A DNA stretch of 64,000 bases from Paenibacillus guangzhouensis (lineage in GTDB: Bacteria > Bacillota > Bacilli > Paenibacillales > Paenibacillaceae). The notes beneath the pieces were generated by a model. That model did not search any database. It had not been told where the DNA came from and saw only the letters and a program-made list of their open reading frames with translations. The DNA lies in the NCBI RefSeq assembly GCF_009363075.1, contig NZ_CP045293.1:4610001-4674000 (forward strand), read 5' to 3'. Shown here in pieces: positions 17,813-26,699 of the stretch (its first letter is position 1; each line of letters starts with the position of its first letter). Position numbers and translations under genes: made by a program.

Positions 17813-19452
17813 GATGCCTCCTTGGGTATGTCAAAAAATATATCGGTCCCCTTCGCAAGCCGCCGTATCGTCAATCCATGCCCATAGAGCAGCCGAACCC
17901 TTCGATGCACATTAAATAACCCAATATGATGTGCGGCAATGCGCTCTTCCATCACATTCTCGATGACGGCTTCATCAATTCCGACGCCGGTATCCTGCAC
18001 GCCAATCCGAACCGCCGTTCCGAGATCCTTGACCGAAATGGTCACCGTTCCCGGCCCCTTATCCTTCAGTATACCGTGGATGATCGCATTCTCTACCAGC
18101 GGTTGGATGACGAGACTCGGAATCTGAACCACGACTTCGTCGACATCATAATCAACCGTCAGCCGATTGCCGAACCGTGCCTTCTCGATTTCGACGTAAT
18201 TCCGCACCTGCTCCAGCTCCTTATGAATATCGATCTGCTCGTCCGTCAGCTCCAAGTTGTATCGCATATACCCAGACAGATTCACGATGAGTTCCCTCGC
18301 CCGGTCGGGTTTCGTTCGAATAGAGGAACCTATAGCATTAAGCGCATTAAACAAAAAATGCGGTTGTATTGTCGTCTGGAGCGCCTTCAACTCCGCCTTG
18401 TTCGCCATCTCCTTCATCTCGCCTACGCGGGATACCTCCATTAACGTCGAGATAATCTGCGAGAGACCAACCGCCATCGTCTGCAGCGAGTACGTAATTT
18501 TGTAAGCCTTGCGATAGTAGATTTTCAACGTCCCTGTCACTTCATCACGCTCTTTTAGAGGTATGATCAACAGTGATTGTATACCCGGCATCGTCTCATG
18601 AATCGCATGGTTGCTCATCTTGAACTCCCCGGTTCGGATCACTTCCTTCGTCAGGTCCGTCATGATCTCATGATGAATAGAATAACGGTCTTCGCCGAAC
18701 CCTACATACGCAAGTACATTTCGCAAATCCGTGATGGCCACGGCATCTGCTTGAATATCTTCACGAATGATCCCGCAAATCGTATGGAGTGACTCCGGAT
18801 TCACCGAGCGAAAATACGGCAGCGTCTTGTTCGCGATATCGAGTGCCAGCTTGGCCTGACGGGCGGCGATATTCTCTTTCTCGGATTCAACACTCTGAAT
18901 TAAGAGAATCATAAGTCCAACATTGACTTGTCCCACGATCATCGGAAGTGCGATCTTCGATGCAATATCCAGCCCTAGCTCAGGCGGATTCGCATAAAGA
19001 ATGATGAGCAGCATCGTCAGCGCTTCACAGATCATTCCGGCGATAATTCCTGCGAGCCAGCGCCATTGCTTGGACACCTGCAGATGAATATAGCTCGCGA
19101 CGAATCCGGCAATAATACTCGTAATGAGGCAAGGAATGGAGGTCACACCGCCAATATCAATGAGATACCGATGAATTCCAGATACGAACCCGACGATAAT
19201 CCCTACCCATGGGCCGAACAGAATCCCCCCGGACATGATGACAATGATACGAACATTCACGAGGGAGCCTTCCACATCAATCCCGGAATACGTCCCGAAA
19301 ATCGCAAACAAACAGAAGACCAGCGTAATCACGGCATACTCGCGCGGGGATTGCGTGTCCTTCTGCAGTACATGTCTCACACTGGAGATTCGAATCATGA
19401 AAAATAAAATAATGAGCAATAAGGCCGCACGTTCAAATAATTGCAACAGCAT
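17809..19452 (-). CDS. LytS/YpdA-type sensor histidine kinase
   Basis: This kinase has 547 residues: an N-terminal 5TMR-LYT membrane module (about 1-190, including the typical [22 protein letters not shown]), a GAF domain (about 215-330), a HisK phospho-acceptor region [20 protein letters not shown] (His near 369) and an ATPase domain with [12 protein letters not shown] and DTGVGID. The domain order and length equal E. coli YpdA/BtsS, which respond to pyruvate, and Bacillus LytS. It is cotranscribed with the LytTR regulator. Pyruvate as signal is inferred from this family and the linked OFA transporter. Confidence 0.94.
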   Translation of the reverse strand: MLLQLFERAALLLIILFFMIRISSVRHVLQKDTQSPREYAVITLVFCLFAIFGTYSGIDVEGSLVNVRIIVIMSGGILFGPWVGIIVGFVSGIHRYLIDIGGVTSIPCLITSIIAGFVASYIHLQVSKQWRWLAGIIAGMICEALTMLLIILYANPPELGLDIASKIALPMIVGQVNVGLMILLIQSVESEKENIAARQAKLALDIANKTLPYFRSVNPESLHTICGIIREDIQADAVAITDLRNVLAYVGFGEDRYSIHHEIMTDLTKEVIRTGEFKMSNHAIHETMPGIQSLLIIPLKERDEVTGTLKIYYRKAYKITYSLQTMAVGLSQIISTLMEVSRVGEMKEMANKAELKALQTTIQPHFLFNALNAIGSSIRTKPDRARELIVNLSGYMRYNLELTDEQIDIHKELEQVRNYVEIEKARFGNRLTVDYDVDEVVVQIPSLVIQPLVENAIIHGILKDKGPGTVTISVKDLGTAVRIGVQDTGVGIDEAVIENVMEERIAAHHIGLFNVHRRVRLLYGHGLTIRRLAKGTDIFFDIPKEAS

Positions 19453-19564
19453 CGTCCTTATTCACCTCACTTCCTGCAATGGTCTTGTTGTCTAGTCCTG
19501 ATGAACATTTGTATAGTGTACCACATGAGTAAAATTTCATTTACAGGAAACGGCCCCAATCGAC

Positions 19565-19598
19565 GACAAAAAAGGCCACCCCATTCTCACAGGTTGGC
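19565..19598 (-). terminator. Terminator of the siderophore operon
   Basis: Arms AAGGCCA (19569-19575) and TGGCCTT (19592-19598) are followed on the minus strand by a T run. It lies about 30 bases after the stop of the last esterase gene. Confidence 0.8.
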
Positions 19599-19628
19599 CT
19601 TCTCTTCTATTCTACCGTCTCGCTGCGT

Positions 19629-20483
19629 TCAACTCGAGAAGCGCAATGCTCGGCTAATCAGTACCGGAAGCACTGATGTATGGTTCTCCTCCGCAAAGAC
19701 GCGGAACTCTACCTTGAGCCCTTGGCCTTCTAATGGAGCTAATCGAATTGCCATCGCTTCGGCTAATTCATACATCCGGCTAGGATGTCGTTCTTCAAGT
19801 TCTCCCATCGCAATCATTAACCGTGCCTCTTCTGCCTGTTGTCCCGCACCCGAATGCAAACGCTGCACGAATTCTGCTTCTTCCTCACGCAGCAGCTGAC
19901 GACCGAAATGAATCGACGGACTGCCAGCAATATAGGTCTGAAAAGCCTTTGGCTTCGTGAACAGCGTATGCAAGACGAAGAGCCCGCCTAGCGAATGTCC
20001 GAACAAACTCTGCTTCGTCCGATCGATCTGCACATGCTGCGATATTAGCGGCTTTACTTCCTCCTCTATGACACGGAGGAACCGATCTGCCCCGCCATAT
20101 TCCGGCCACGACTCTCGCCCTGGCGGTGAAGGCAATTCTTCGCGCGGGATCGGGAGCGAGTAATCGACCATCCGGGCCGGGTCGAACGGCTCCTCCGTCC
20201 GATAGCCGATCCCGACGATGACCTGCGGCAGCACGCCGGTCTTCTCCGGTCTGCGGCTCTGCAGCCGCACTGCTTCCATCATCGTGCCGAACACGGAATT
20301 GCCATCGAGCACATAGGTGACGGGATACCCCGCTTCCGGCGGCGGGCTGTGAGGGATCGCGACCATAATCTGATATTCGCGATCCGTATGCTCGGACCGA
20401 ATGAACTGCTGCCACGTTCTCGGCAGTGCTACCCTTGGCATCGACATCGTCATCGATGCCGTCTGTTCTTCTGAACTTTGCAA
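19629..20483 (-). CDS. Alpha/beta hydrolase, putative ferric-siderophore esterase (BesA/IroE-like)
   Basis: This predicted cytoplasmic esterase of about 284 residues should hydrolyse the ester backbone of an imported iron-siderophore to release iron. The nucleophile elbow is GHSLGG near residue 160, with PVTYVLDGNSVF near the start and a late AEENHTSV histidine, as in BesA, IroE and Fes-like esterases. The start is uncertain: a TTG lies ten bases behind AAGGAGG and was chosen; an ATG ten codons later has no clear site. It is the last gene of the siderophore operon, directly after a second esterase. Confidence 0.82.
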   Translation of the reverse strand: MQSSEEQTASMTMSMPRVALPRTWQQFIRSEHTDREYQIMVAIPHSPPPEAGYPVTYVLDGNSVFGTMMEAVRLQSRRPEKTGVLPQVIVGIGYRTEEPFDPARMVDYSLPIPREELPSPPGRESWPEYGGADRFLRVIEEEVKPLISQHVQIDRTKQSLFGHSLGGLFVLHTLFTKPKAFQTYIAGSPSIHFGRQLLREEEAEFVQRLHSGAGQQAEEARLMIAMGELEERHPSRMYELAEAMAIRLAPLEGQGLKVEFRVFAEENHTSVLPVLISRALRFSS

Positions 20484-20506
20484 CCGACATGCACCTCCTT
20501 CATGTT

Positions 20507-21271
20507 CTACTCGCGATATAACCATGCAAGCGCACCAGGGAATCTCCGCGCGAACGCTCCCGCTTCGTGCGTCGCACCCTCATCCATGATGAGCACAAGC
20601 TCTTCCGTTCCGAAGCCGTTCGCTTGCAGCTTGGCATGCATGACCTCTGTCCGGCTCAGCATCTCGCGTTGAGCCGTCTGTTTGCCCTGGCCTTCCAAGC
20701 TTCCTACGTCCATATAGATCCGCCGCCTGCCTTCACATCGCGCCATCGGCTGCGACGCTGCAAATTCTACGAATCCCTCATACCAATACGATCCGGAGAT
20801 CGAGCCGATTCTTCCGAATACATCAGGGTATCGGTATGCGCCATACATCGAGATCAGCCCGCCAAGCGATTTGCCGAGCAGTCCCGTCATCTCCGATCCG
20901 GCATCTGTCCGAAACGTTCGATCGATATAGGGTTTGCATCGATCGACTATGAAGGAGAGATACGCATCCCCTTGACCGCCGAAGTCTGAAGTTGTCCGTT
21001 GATCTGACAACCTGGCTGCGGCCCATGGCGTATACTCATCGGTTCGTGCAGCCGACGCGATGCCGACCATGATGAGCTCGGGGAGCCTCCGGTCCGCAAA
21101 CATCGCCTCAATCTCCGATAGCGTATGATGGTGGGACGGGTCGAACAAATCACCCCGATCATGGATATAGATGACGGGGTAGCTCTTGACCATTTTCCGA
21201 GCATAACTAGGCGGCAAATAAATGAGCAGCTCGCGCTGCTCTAATTCATGTACACATAATTGTCCGTTCAT
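20507..21271 (-). CDS. YbbA-like siderophore trilactone esterase
   Basis: This alpha/beta hydrolase of about 254 residues has the nucleophile motif GKSLGG (in TGLLGKSLGGLISMYG) and an active-site histidine in EGATHEAGAF. Sequence style and position after two FecCD permeases match B. subtilis YbbA, which sits next to feuABC and cleaves bacillibactin-type trilactones. The ATG behind GGAGGACAAGTG was chosen over an adjacent GTG. Together with the next gene this operon encodes two different esterases, which suggests more than one siderophore or successive cleavage steps. Exact substrate is inferred. Confidence 0.83.
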   Translation of the reverse strand: MNGQLCVHELEQRELLIYLPPSYARKMVKSYPVIYIHDRGDLFDPSHHHTLSEIEAMFADRRLPELIMVGIASAARTDEYTPWAAARLSDQRTTSDFGGQGDAYLSFIVDRCKPYIDRTFRTDAGSEMTGLLGKSLGGLISMYGAYRYPDVFGRIGSISGSYWYEGFVEFAASQPMARCEGRRRIYMDVGSLEGQGKQTAQREMLSRTEVMHAKLQANGFGTEELVLIMDEGATHEAGAFARRFPGALAWLYRE

Positions 21272-21282
21272 CACTTGTCCTC

Positions 21283-22305
21283 CTATTTCCGCCCCCGACG
21301 AAGCAGATAAATGAAGTAAGGGACGCCCACAATCGAGATCACGATGCCGACCGGCAGCTCCACCGGCTGAAATACCGTTTTCGAGATGAAATCGGAAGCC
21401 ACGACGAGCAGCATCCCCATCACGCCGCTGATCGGCAGCACATAGCGATGACGTATGCCGACCAGCCGTCTCGTAATGTGCGGCGCGATCAATCCGACGA
21501 AGCTGATGTTACCGGATACCGATACACAGGCGCTAACAACCCCAATACAGCAGAGCAATAGGATGCTTTTCTCTTTCTCTGTCGCAACCCCAAGGCTCTT
21601 CACGCTGTTCTCCTCGAGCTGGAACAGATCGAGCAGATGGGCCTTCCACATCATGATCGGAAGAAGAATAATTAGCCAAGGCAGCATAGCGGCAATATAG
21701 GTCCAATTGGCATCCCAAATGCTTCCCGTTAACCAGACGGTCGCCATCTCGAAGTCATTCGGCTTCATTTTAAGCGATAAATATAAGGAAACCGCCCCAA
21801 AACCCGATCCGATCGCAATGCCCACTAGAATAAGCCGCTGCGGATCCAGCTTCCCGCGATTCCAAGCGAACAGGTAGATGAGGACGGCTGCCCCTAGTCC
21901 GCCTGCAAGGCCGAATAACGGCTTCGCCATGATCGCGAACCACCCCGTGCCTTGAATACTGCCTTGGATGAAGAACATAAAGACAACAATAGCTGCCCCC
22001 GCGCCCGCATTGATCCCCAGAATCCCTGGATCTGCCAGTCCGTTACGCATTAATCCTTGCACCACCGCACCAACAACACCAAGTCCGAAGCCGACCAGCA
22101 TCGCGATGACGATCCGCGGCAATCGGAATTCGAAGATAACCAGATCATGCGATGGATCCGGGTTGATCCGCAGCAGGGTCTTCCCGACTTCCGCAAGCGT
22201 CATGTCGAATGCGCCGTTGGTCAAGCTCACATATACCGCAGCCAGCGTCAAAAGAACGCCCATCAATAGAACGAACCCGAATCGCGTCATTCCAGATTTA
22301 AGCAT
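21283..22305 (-). CDS. FecCD-family iron-siderophore permease (FeuC-like)
   Basis: This membrane permease of 340 residues has about ten hydrophobic segments. FecCD signatures are FRLPRIVIAMLVGFGLGVVG, GILGINAGAG and the C-terminal GLIAPHITRRLVGIRHR followed by LPVGIVISIVGVPYFIYLL. It overlaps the preceding permease gene by eight bases, so the two are translationally coupled and form a heterodimeric channel. No ATPase gene is in the operon, as in B. subtilis feuABC, where a shared ATPase (YusV) is used. That dependence is inferred here. Confidence 0.93.
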   Translation of the reverse strand: MLKSGMTRFGFVLLMGVLLTLAAVYVSLTNGAFDMTLAEVGKTLLRINPDPSHDLVIFEFRLPRIVIAMLVGFGLGVVGAVVQGLMRNGLADPGILGINAGAGAAIVVFMFFIQGSIQGTGWFAIMAKPLFGLAGGLGAAVLIYLFAWNRGKLDPQRLILVGIAIGSGFGAVSLYLSLKMKPNDFEMATVWLTGSIWDANWTYIAAMLPWLIILLPIMMWKAHLLDLFQLEENSVKSLGVATEKEKSILLLCCIGVVSACVSVSGNISFVGLIAPHITRRLVGIRHRYVLPISGVMGMLLVVASDFISKTVFQPVELPVGIVISIVGVPYFIYLLRRGRK

Positions 22306-23308
22306 GTGTGCCGCCCCCTCGTTTACGTATTAAGTAGAGGAAGAACGGTACGCCGATGAGTGAAGTAACGACGCCAATCGGCGTCTCGAACGGATAATTC
22401 AAGAACCGGCTGAGCACATCGGATAGTCCGAGGAACATCGCCCCAAGGACGCCGGCAGCCGGGACGATCCGTCGATAATCAATACCGACAAGGAATCGCG
22501 TGATATGCGGGACGATGAGTCCTACGAACGCGATCTTCCCCGCGAGCGCAACGGAGATACCAGTCAGAATAACGACAGCTAGCGTCGCAATGACTTTGAC
22601 CAGCACCGTGCGTTGTCCGAGCCCCTTCGAGATATCTTCCCCCAGCGATAACACCGTCACCGACTTCGAGATTGCCAGTGCCAGAACTAAGCCGACAATA
22701 CCGAACGGGATCGCGACCTTCACAAGCTCTGGCGTCATGAGATGCATTCGGGCGTTATACCAGAAGCTCACATCCTGTGAGATCTGAAAATATGAAGCAA
22801 GTCCCGCCGACACACCGCTTAGGAATGTCCCGGTTATCAGACCAATGACCGCCATATTCACAGGCGACATGCCGCCAGGCACCAGCGTTGCTAGGCTGAA
22901 GACAGCCACTACGCCGATCACCGAGCCGATTAGCGAGAAGAAGACCATCTCCAGCGCTGAACTGCTCCCCGGCATGAACACCATGCAGATCGTAATGGCG
23001 AAGGCCGATCCGTCTGAGACCCCCATGATCGATGGCGAAGCAAGATAATTGCGTGTCATCCCTTGCATCAATGCCCCGGACACAGCCAAGAACGCTCCGA
23101 TCAGGAGCGCTCCGATGGCTCTTGGCAGTCGTGAGTGGATCACGATCTGATGATCGACGTTCTCGGGGTCAAAATGAAAGAGTGCATCCCACACCGTGCT
23201 CATGGGCAAGTTCTTTGCGCCAAATAGAATCGATGCGATCACAATGCCGACCATGATGAGGGGGGAGCCCCATAGGAGCAAGCTCCCTATTCCTTTAACT
23301 CGTCGCAT
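22298..23308 (-). CDS. FecCD-family iron-siderophore permease (FeuB-like)
   Basis: This permease of about 336 residues has the same FecCD pattern: HSRLPRAIGALLIGAFLAVSG, SPSIMGVSDGSAFA, GLIVPHITRFLVGIDYR and TPIGVVTSLIGVPFFLYLI. The start was set at the second ATG (MRRVKG) at a fair distance from AAGTGAG; an upstream GTG three codons earlier is possible. It follows the binding lipoprotein gene by 23 bases and overlaps the second permease. It should import the iron complex delivered by the lipoprotein. Confidence 0.93.
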   Translation of the reverse strand: MRRVKGIGSLLLWGSPLIMVGIVIASILFGAKNLPMSTVWDALFHFDPENVDHQIVIHSRLPRAIGALLIGAFLAVSGALMQGMTRNYLASPSIMGVSDGSAFAITICMVFMPGSSSALEMVFFSLIGSVIGVVAVFSLATLVPGGMSPVNMAVIGLITGTFLSGVSAGLASYFQISQDVSFWYNARMHLMTPELVKVAIPFGIVGLVLALAISKSVTVLSLGEDISKGLGQRTVLVKVIATLAVVILTGISVALAGKIAFVGLIVPHITRFLVGIDYRRIVPAAGVLGAMFLGLSDVLSRFLNYPFETPIGVVTSLIGVPFFLYLIRKRGGGTHA

Positions 23309-23331
23309 ACATACCACTCACTTCATTGTGA

Positions 23332-24327
23332 TTAGTTCAACTTCTCAGCCAGCGCCTTCAAGAAGTTGATCTTGCTCCATGCTGTTCCACCTTGTGCATC
23401 CGGGTCGATGAGGTTAACAAATACCTGGTTGTCCTTCACAGCTTTCAAGTTCTTCCAGATCGGGTTGCCCTCGATATCCTTCATCACTGCAGGCGTAGCC
23501 TTGTTCTCGGATTCGGAATATTGAAGGATGACATAATCCGGGTTCATCTCACTCAATTTCTCAAGGGAAAGATTCTCTTGCCCTTTCGCCGCTTTCACTT
23601 CTGCCGGCACGGTAAATCCAAGGTCCGTGTACAGCAGCGGATTGAAGAATACTTTATCCGAGTAGAGCATCAAGTTGCCTGCCCGAACACGAAGGGCAAC
23701 GACTTTCTTATCTTTCAACGTAGATTGAATTTTGCCTTTCGTCGTTTCGAGCTCATCTTGATATTGCTTCAGGATTTTCTCCGCCTCATCCTGTTTACCG
23801 GTTAATTCCGCGAGCAACCGAAGGTTCGCATCCCAGTTCTCCGACAAGTGGGATATCGGGAAGGTCGGCGCGATTTTGCTCAGCTTCTCGCCGACTTCCG
23901 GTTTGAATTTCGAGGAGCTTAAGATGACGTCCGGCTTCATTTTCAGGATACTCTCGAAGTTCAATTGAATTTTCTCGCCTGTGGATTCGCTCTTGCTGGT
24001 GATCGATTGGAATAGGTCCGCGAACTTCCCGCCCTGCGTCATCGCACCGACTGGTTCCACGTTTAATACCAATGCATCTTCCATAGACTCCACACTGCCC
24101 GTGATTGCGATGCGCTCCACTTTGGCTGGTACCGTGTAATCTTGTCCCAAATATTGAATGACGCGCGTATCACCCTCTGCCTTATTCTCTGCTGGCTCAG
24201 ACGATGCCGCCGTCGCTGTCGATTCCGTTGTCTCTGCCTTTAGCGCTGCTGTATCTGCCTTCGAACCGCATGCAGCAAGAGCTGCTGCGAGAATTGCGAT
24301 CATACTGATCATTAATAACTTCTTCAT
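23332..24327 (-). CDS. Iron-siderophore binding lipoprotein (FeuA-like)
   Basis: This lipoprotein has 331 residues. A signal peptide ends in the lipobox LAAC (Cys20). The mature part carries periplasmic-binding-protein-2 features: ERIAITGSVESMEDALVLNVEPVG near 80-105, ILKMKPDVILSSSKF, and LEKLSEMNPDYVILQYS. The layout (lipoprotein, two permeases, esterase, preceded by an AraC-type sensor) matches the bacillibactin/enterobactin feu-ybbA-btr region of B. subtilis. A Fur box and an activator-type repeat lie in its promoter, so it is iron-repressed and probably induced by the siderophore. Confidence 0.92.
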   Translation of the reverse strand: MKKLLMISMIAILAAALAACGSKADTAALKAETTESTATAASSEPAENKAEGDTRVIQYLGQDYTVPAKVERIAITGSVESMEDALVLNVEPVGAMTQGGKFADLFQSITSKSESTGEKIQLNFESILKMKPDVILSSSKFKPEVGEKLSKIAPTFPISHLSENWDANLRLLAELTGKQDEAEKILKQYQDELETTKGKIQSTLKDKKVVALRVRAGNLMLYSDKVFFNPLLYTDLGFTVPAEVKAAKGQENLSLEKLSEMNPDYVILQYSESENKATPAVMKDIEGNPIWKNLKAVKDNQVFVNLIDPDAQGGTAWSKINFLKALAEKLN

Positions 24328-24379
24328 GTTCTTTCTCCATCTCCCTATTCGAGTTCATCTTGGATCGCATCATTATAAT

Positions 24380-24457
24380 TGATAACGATTCTCATTCTTA
24401 ATTATAGGGAGAGGTGTACCCTCGGACAATGGACAAAATCCGGCATTTCTCATGGAC
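24380..24457 (-). promoter_or_regulatory. Promoter of the siderophore operon with Fur box and Btr-type direct repeat
   Basis: On the minus strand TTGTCC (24429-24424) and TATAAT (24406-24401) are 17 bases apart. A Fur box TGATAACGATTCTCA (24380-24394, 13 of 15 to TGATAAT-N-ATTATCA) covers the transcription start region. A direct repeat GTCCAT lies at 24457-24452 and 24434-24429, 23 bp apart, the nearer copy touching the -35. This suits an AraC-type activator. Confidence 0.78.
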
Positions 24458-26099
24458 GATTTCCTGATACCAAGTGCAGCGTCTCCTTCACGACACGTTC
24501 CATTGCATCCGCAGTGTAATGCCGCCAAGGGTCAGAATTCAGACGGTAGAAATGATGCAAGCGCACGGACTTCATCTCCTGCCAGCGTGGATCGTACTGC
24601 ATCGTCTCCCAATGCTGCAAGGTCTCTTCCTCCTGCTGTACGAGCACGAAGAGATGATCCACGTCCAGATTGGACAATGCATCGAGTGTCAATCGTTCCT
24701 CATAGAGCGCTTCTGAATAAATCGATAACGGTTTCATCTGCAAATCGCCGTAGAACACCTCCGCAATCGCGCGATTGCTATAGGCATAGATCGCATTCCG
24801 TGTTATTCGAATGACAAGACAGGTCCCCTCCTGTACAATCGCATGCAGTTGTTCTCTTGCACGAACGGCTTGTCTCTCATATTTCTTCAGCCAGACCTCG
24901 GCCTCTTCCGTCTCGCCCAACAGCTCCGCCGTTAGCATAAGCTGCTCGCGCCAAGACAGTCCTTGCGCAGGAATGTAATAGACGGTAGCTATCTGTTCGA
25001 GCTGCAACTTCTCCTCCTCGGATACTTCCGAAGGACATAGGATCAGCTCCGGACGATGCGCTTGCAGCTCCTGAATTTTCGAGGAGGACGCATCATGCTG
25101 CCGATAAGCACGAAGATGAACCGGGATGTCTGCATGATAGGTTCGATAATAATGGGACGTCCACTTGGGATGAAGCGGCGCTGCAAAAGGGATGATCTGA
25201 AGCGGCAGCAACAGCCCGATCATATTGAGACTATAAGCAGCAACTCTTCGATGTCTCCGCTTCATATAGACGGTGGGTGCCACGCCAATCTCTTTTTTGA
25301 ATTTACGGCTGAAATAGAATTCATCCTGGTAACCAACTTGGTGAGCTATATCCCGCAGCTTCAAATTAGGCTTCGCCATCAATAGCTTCGCCCGATTCAT
25401 GCGCAGCTCCGTTAGGTAGTCCATGGGGCTCATTCCATAATGCTTCTTGAAGACGTCGCCGAAATATTTGGGGCTTAAATCCATCCTGCGTGCAAGCTGT
25501 TCGATGGTCATGCTCTGATCCAGATGGCGCTCCATATGCATACGGACTTGCTCCAAAGTGGAACCGGAAGGCTGCTGCTTCATCCGGTAGCATTGCATCA
25601 CATGATAGAGCAGCTGCTCAAATGTAAATTGGCTTCGAAATCTCTCGAGTGGATCCTGGCTCTCGTGATAGTGCAGCACGGACTCGCACAGAGGAACGAG
25701 CGTATCCGAAGGCAGAGTAGCTGCCTCGCCTTTGCATAGTTGTAACTCTCCCCGAAGAGGATACAACCGACGCTTAAATCCCCCTTGCTCTTGATATATA
25801 TCCATTCGGAATAAATAGAGCTCCGTATCGATCCCTTCGTCCGAATCCACACTAAACGTATCGTCTGCCGGACAGAAATAAATCGCATGCGACTGCATCC
25901 GGTGCATTGTCTCTCCAATCGTCACGCTTCCTTGCCCCTGCCGGATATAGATCAATACATACGACTGCGTCAACTGCGGGGGAATGCTCAGCGCCCCTCC
26001 TTGCAGACAAGCTGCATCACGCAGGCGGAACATGAGCCCTGCCATCGCACTCCCTTCATTCAAGTTCATTTTATCTGGTTGCTGCTCACTTCGAGTCAC
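24450..26099 (-). CDS. Btr-like AraC regulator fused to a siderophore-binding domain
   Basis: This regulator of about 549 residues has an N-terminal AraC-type effector region, a double helix-turn-helix (MTIEQLARRMDLSPKYFGDVFKKHYG and LRDIAHQVGYQDEFYFSRKFKKEIG, about 205-285) and a C-terminal periplasmic-binding-protein-2 domain without signal peptide. This is the architecture of B. subtilis Btr, which binds ferric siderophore inside the cell and activates feuABC. The start is uncertain: a GTG behind GAAAGGTGTG was preferred because the longer frame begins inside a terminator hairpin. It lies just upstream of the feuA-like gene, whose promoter has a fitting direct repeat. Confidence 0.9.
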   Translation of the reverse strand: MTRSEQQPDKMNLNEGSAMAGLMFRLRDAACLQGGALSIPPQLTQSYVLIYIRQGQGSVTIGETMHRMQSHAIYFCPADDTFSVDSDEGIDTELYLFRMDIYQEQGGFKRRLYPLRGELQLCKGEAATLPSDTLVPLCESVLHYHESQDPLERFRSQFTFEQLLYHVMQCYRMKQQPSGSTLEQVRMHMERHLDQSMTIEQLARRMDLSPKYFGDVFKKHYGMSPMDYLTELRMNRAKLLMAKPNLKLRDIAHQVGYQDEFYFSRKFKKEIGVAPTVYMKRRHRRVAAYSLNMIGLLLPLQIIPFAAPLHPKWTSHYYRTYHADIPVHLRAYRQHDASSSKIQELQAHRPELILCPSEVSEEEKLQLEQIATVYYIPAQGLSWREQLMLTAELLGETEEAEVWLKKYERQAVRAREQLHAIVQEGTCLVIRITRNAIYAYSNRAIAEVFYGDLQMKPLSIYSEALYEERLTLDALSNLDVDHLFVLVQQEEETLQHWETMQYDPRWQEMKSVRLHHFYRLNSDPWRHYTADAMERVVKETLHLVSGNRP

Positions 26100-26121
26100 A
26101 GGATCACACCTTTCTCCATTC

Positions 26122-26158
26122 AAAAAAGCTATCAGCCCCGCTCATGGGACGATAGCTT
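26122..26158 (-). terminator. Terminator of the haem monooxygenase gene
   Basis: Arms AAGCTATC (26126-26133) and GATAGCTT (26151-26158) are followed on the minus strand by TTTTTG. It separates the hmoA-like gene from the Btr-like gene. Confidence 0.82.
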
Positions 26159-26172
26159 CACCTTAGCCAACA

Positions 26173-26499
26173 CTATATGGATACGCCGCTCTTCGAGGAT
26201 TTCACATCGTATGTCGCATGCGATCGACTAACTAGATACTCAGGCTGCGGCTTCCCTCTGGACTGGCGATGCCCTTCGATATGCGCTTCGCTCGTCTCCC
26301 ATTTCTTCCAAGCTTCTTCCGATTCCCAGCGAATGAGCACGATCACTTCTTCGTCGTTGCCGCGGCGTGTACGCTTCACGAGCACACTCAAATCGATGAA
26401 CCCTTCCGACTTCTCAATAATGCCTTCTCCGGTAAACCGTTGAACAATTTGGTCCGAGAAGCCTTCTTTCACGACAATCGTCTTCGTCTCGATGAACAT
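26173..26499 (-). CDS. hmoA: Haem-degrading monooxygenase, HmoA-like
   Basis: This is a small ABM-fold enzyme of about 108 residues that should open haem and release iron. The core VVKEGFSDQIVQRFTGEGIIEKSEGFIDLSVL, the charged MIRWESEEAWKKWETS-like segment and SEAHIEGHR (conserved His) are very close to B. subtilis HmoA. The ATG behind GGGAGGTAATCGAA was chosen, 15 residues after the first ATG of the frame. A perfect Fur box lies in its promoter, so it is iron-regulated with the neighbouring siderophore genes. It has its own terminator and is a single-gene unit. Confidence 0.9.
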   Translation of the reverse strand: MFIETKTIVVKEGFSDQIVQRFTGEGIIEKSEGFIDLSVLVKRTRRGNDEEVIVLIRWESEEAWKKWETSEAHIEGHRQSRGKPQPEYLVSRSHATYDVKSSKSGVSI

Positions 26500-26544
26500 T
26501 TCGATTACCTCCCATGGTCTTTTATAACGTGTATGTATACTCAC

Positions 26545-26573
26545 ATTCTATTGATAATGATTATCACTGTCAA
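26545..26573 (-). promoter_or_regulatory. hmoA promoter with a perfect Fur box in the spacer
   Basis: On the minus strand TTGACA (26573-26568), a 17-base spacer and TAGAAT (26550-26545) form a sigma-A promoter. The spacer holds TGATAAT-C-ATTATCA (26552-26566), a perfect 7-1-7 Fur box. Iron-loaded Fur should block the polymerase directly. Confidence 0.9.
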
Positions 26574-26619
26574 TTTCTTTTTGGTAGCGGATGACAACAG
26601 TACCCTCTAGAGCACAACG

Positions 26620-26667
26620 AAAAAGCGGGCACTCCACCCTCTACCTCGAGGACGAAATACCCACTTT
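26620..26667 (-). terminator. Terminator of the orphan sugar-binding lipoprotein gene
   Basis: Arms AAGCGGGCA near 26623 and TACCCACTT near 26659 (one G-T pair) enclose a GC-rich loop. On the minus strand TTTTTCG follows. It lies 33 bases after the stop. Confidence 0.7.
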
Positions 26668-26699
26668 TGATGGAACCTTTTTATAATCTCAACAAATAA

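Noticed and set aside
26100-26123. ATG start of the Btr-like gene at 26123
   Set aside because: It lies inside the terminator hairpin of the hmoA gene and has no ribosome site; the GTG behind GAAAGGTG is better.
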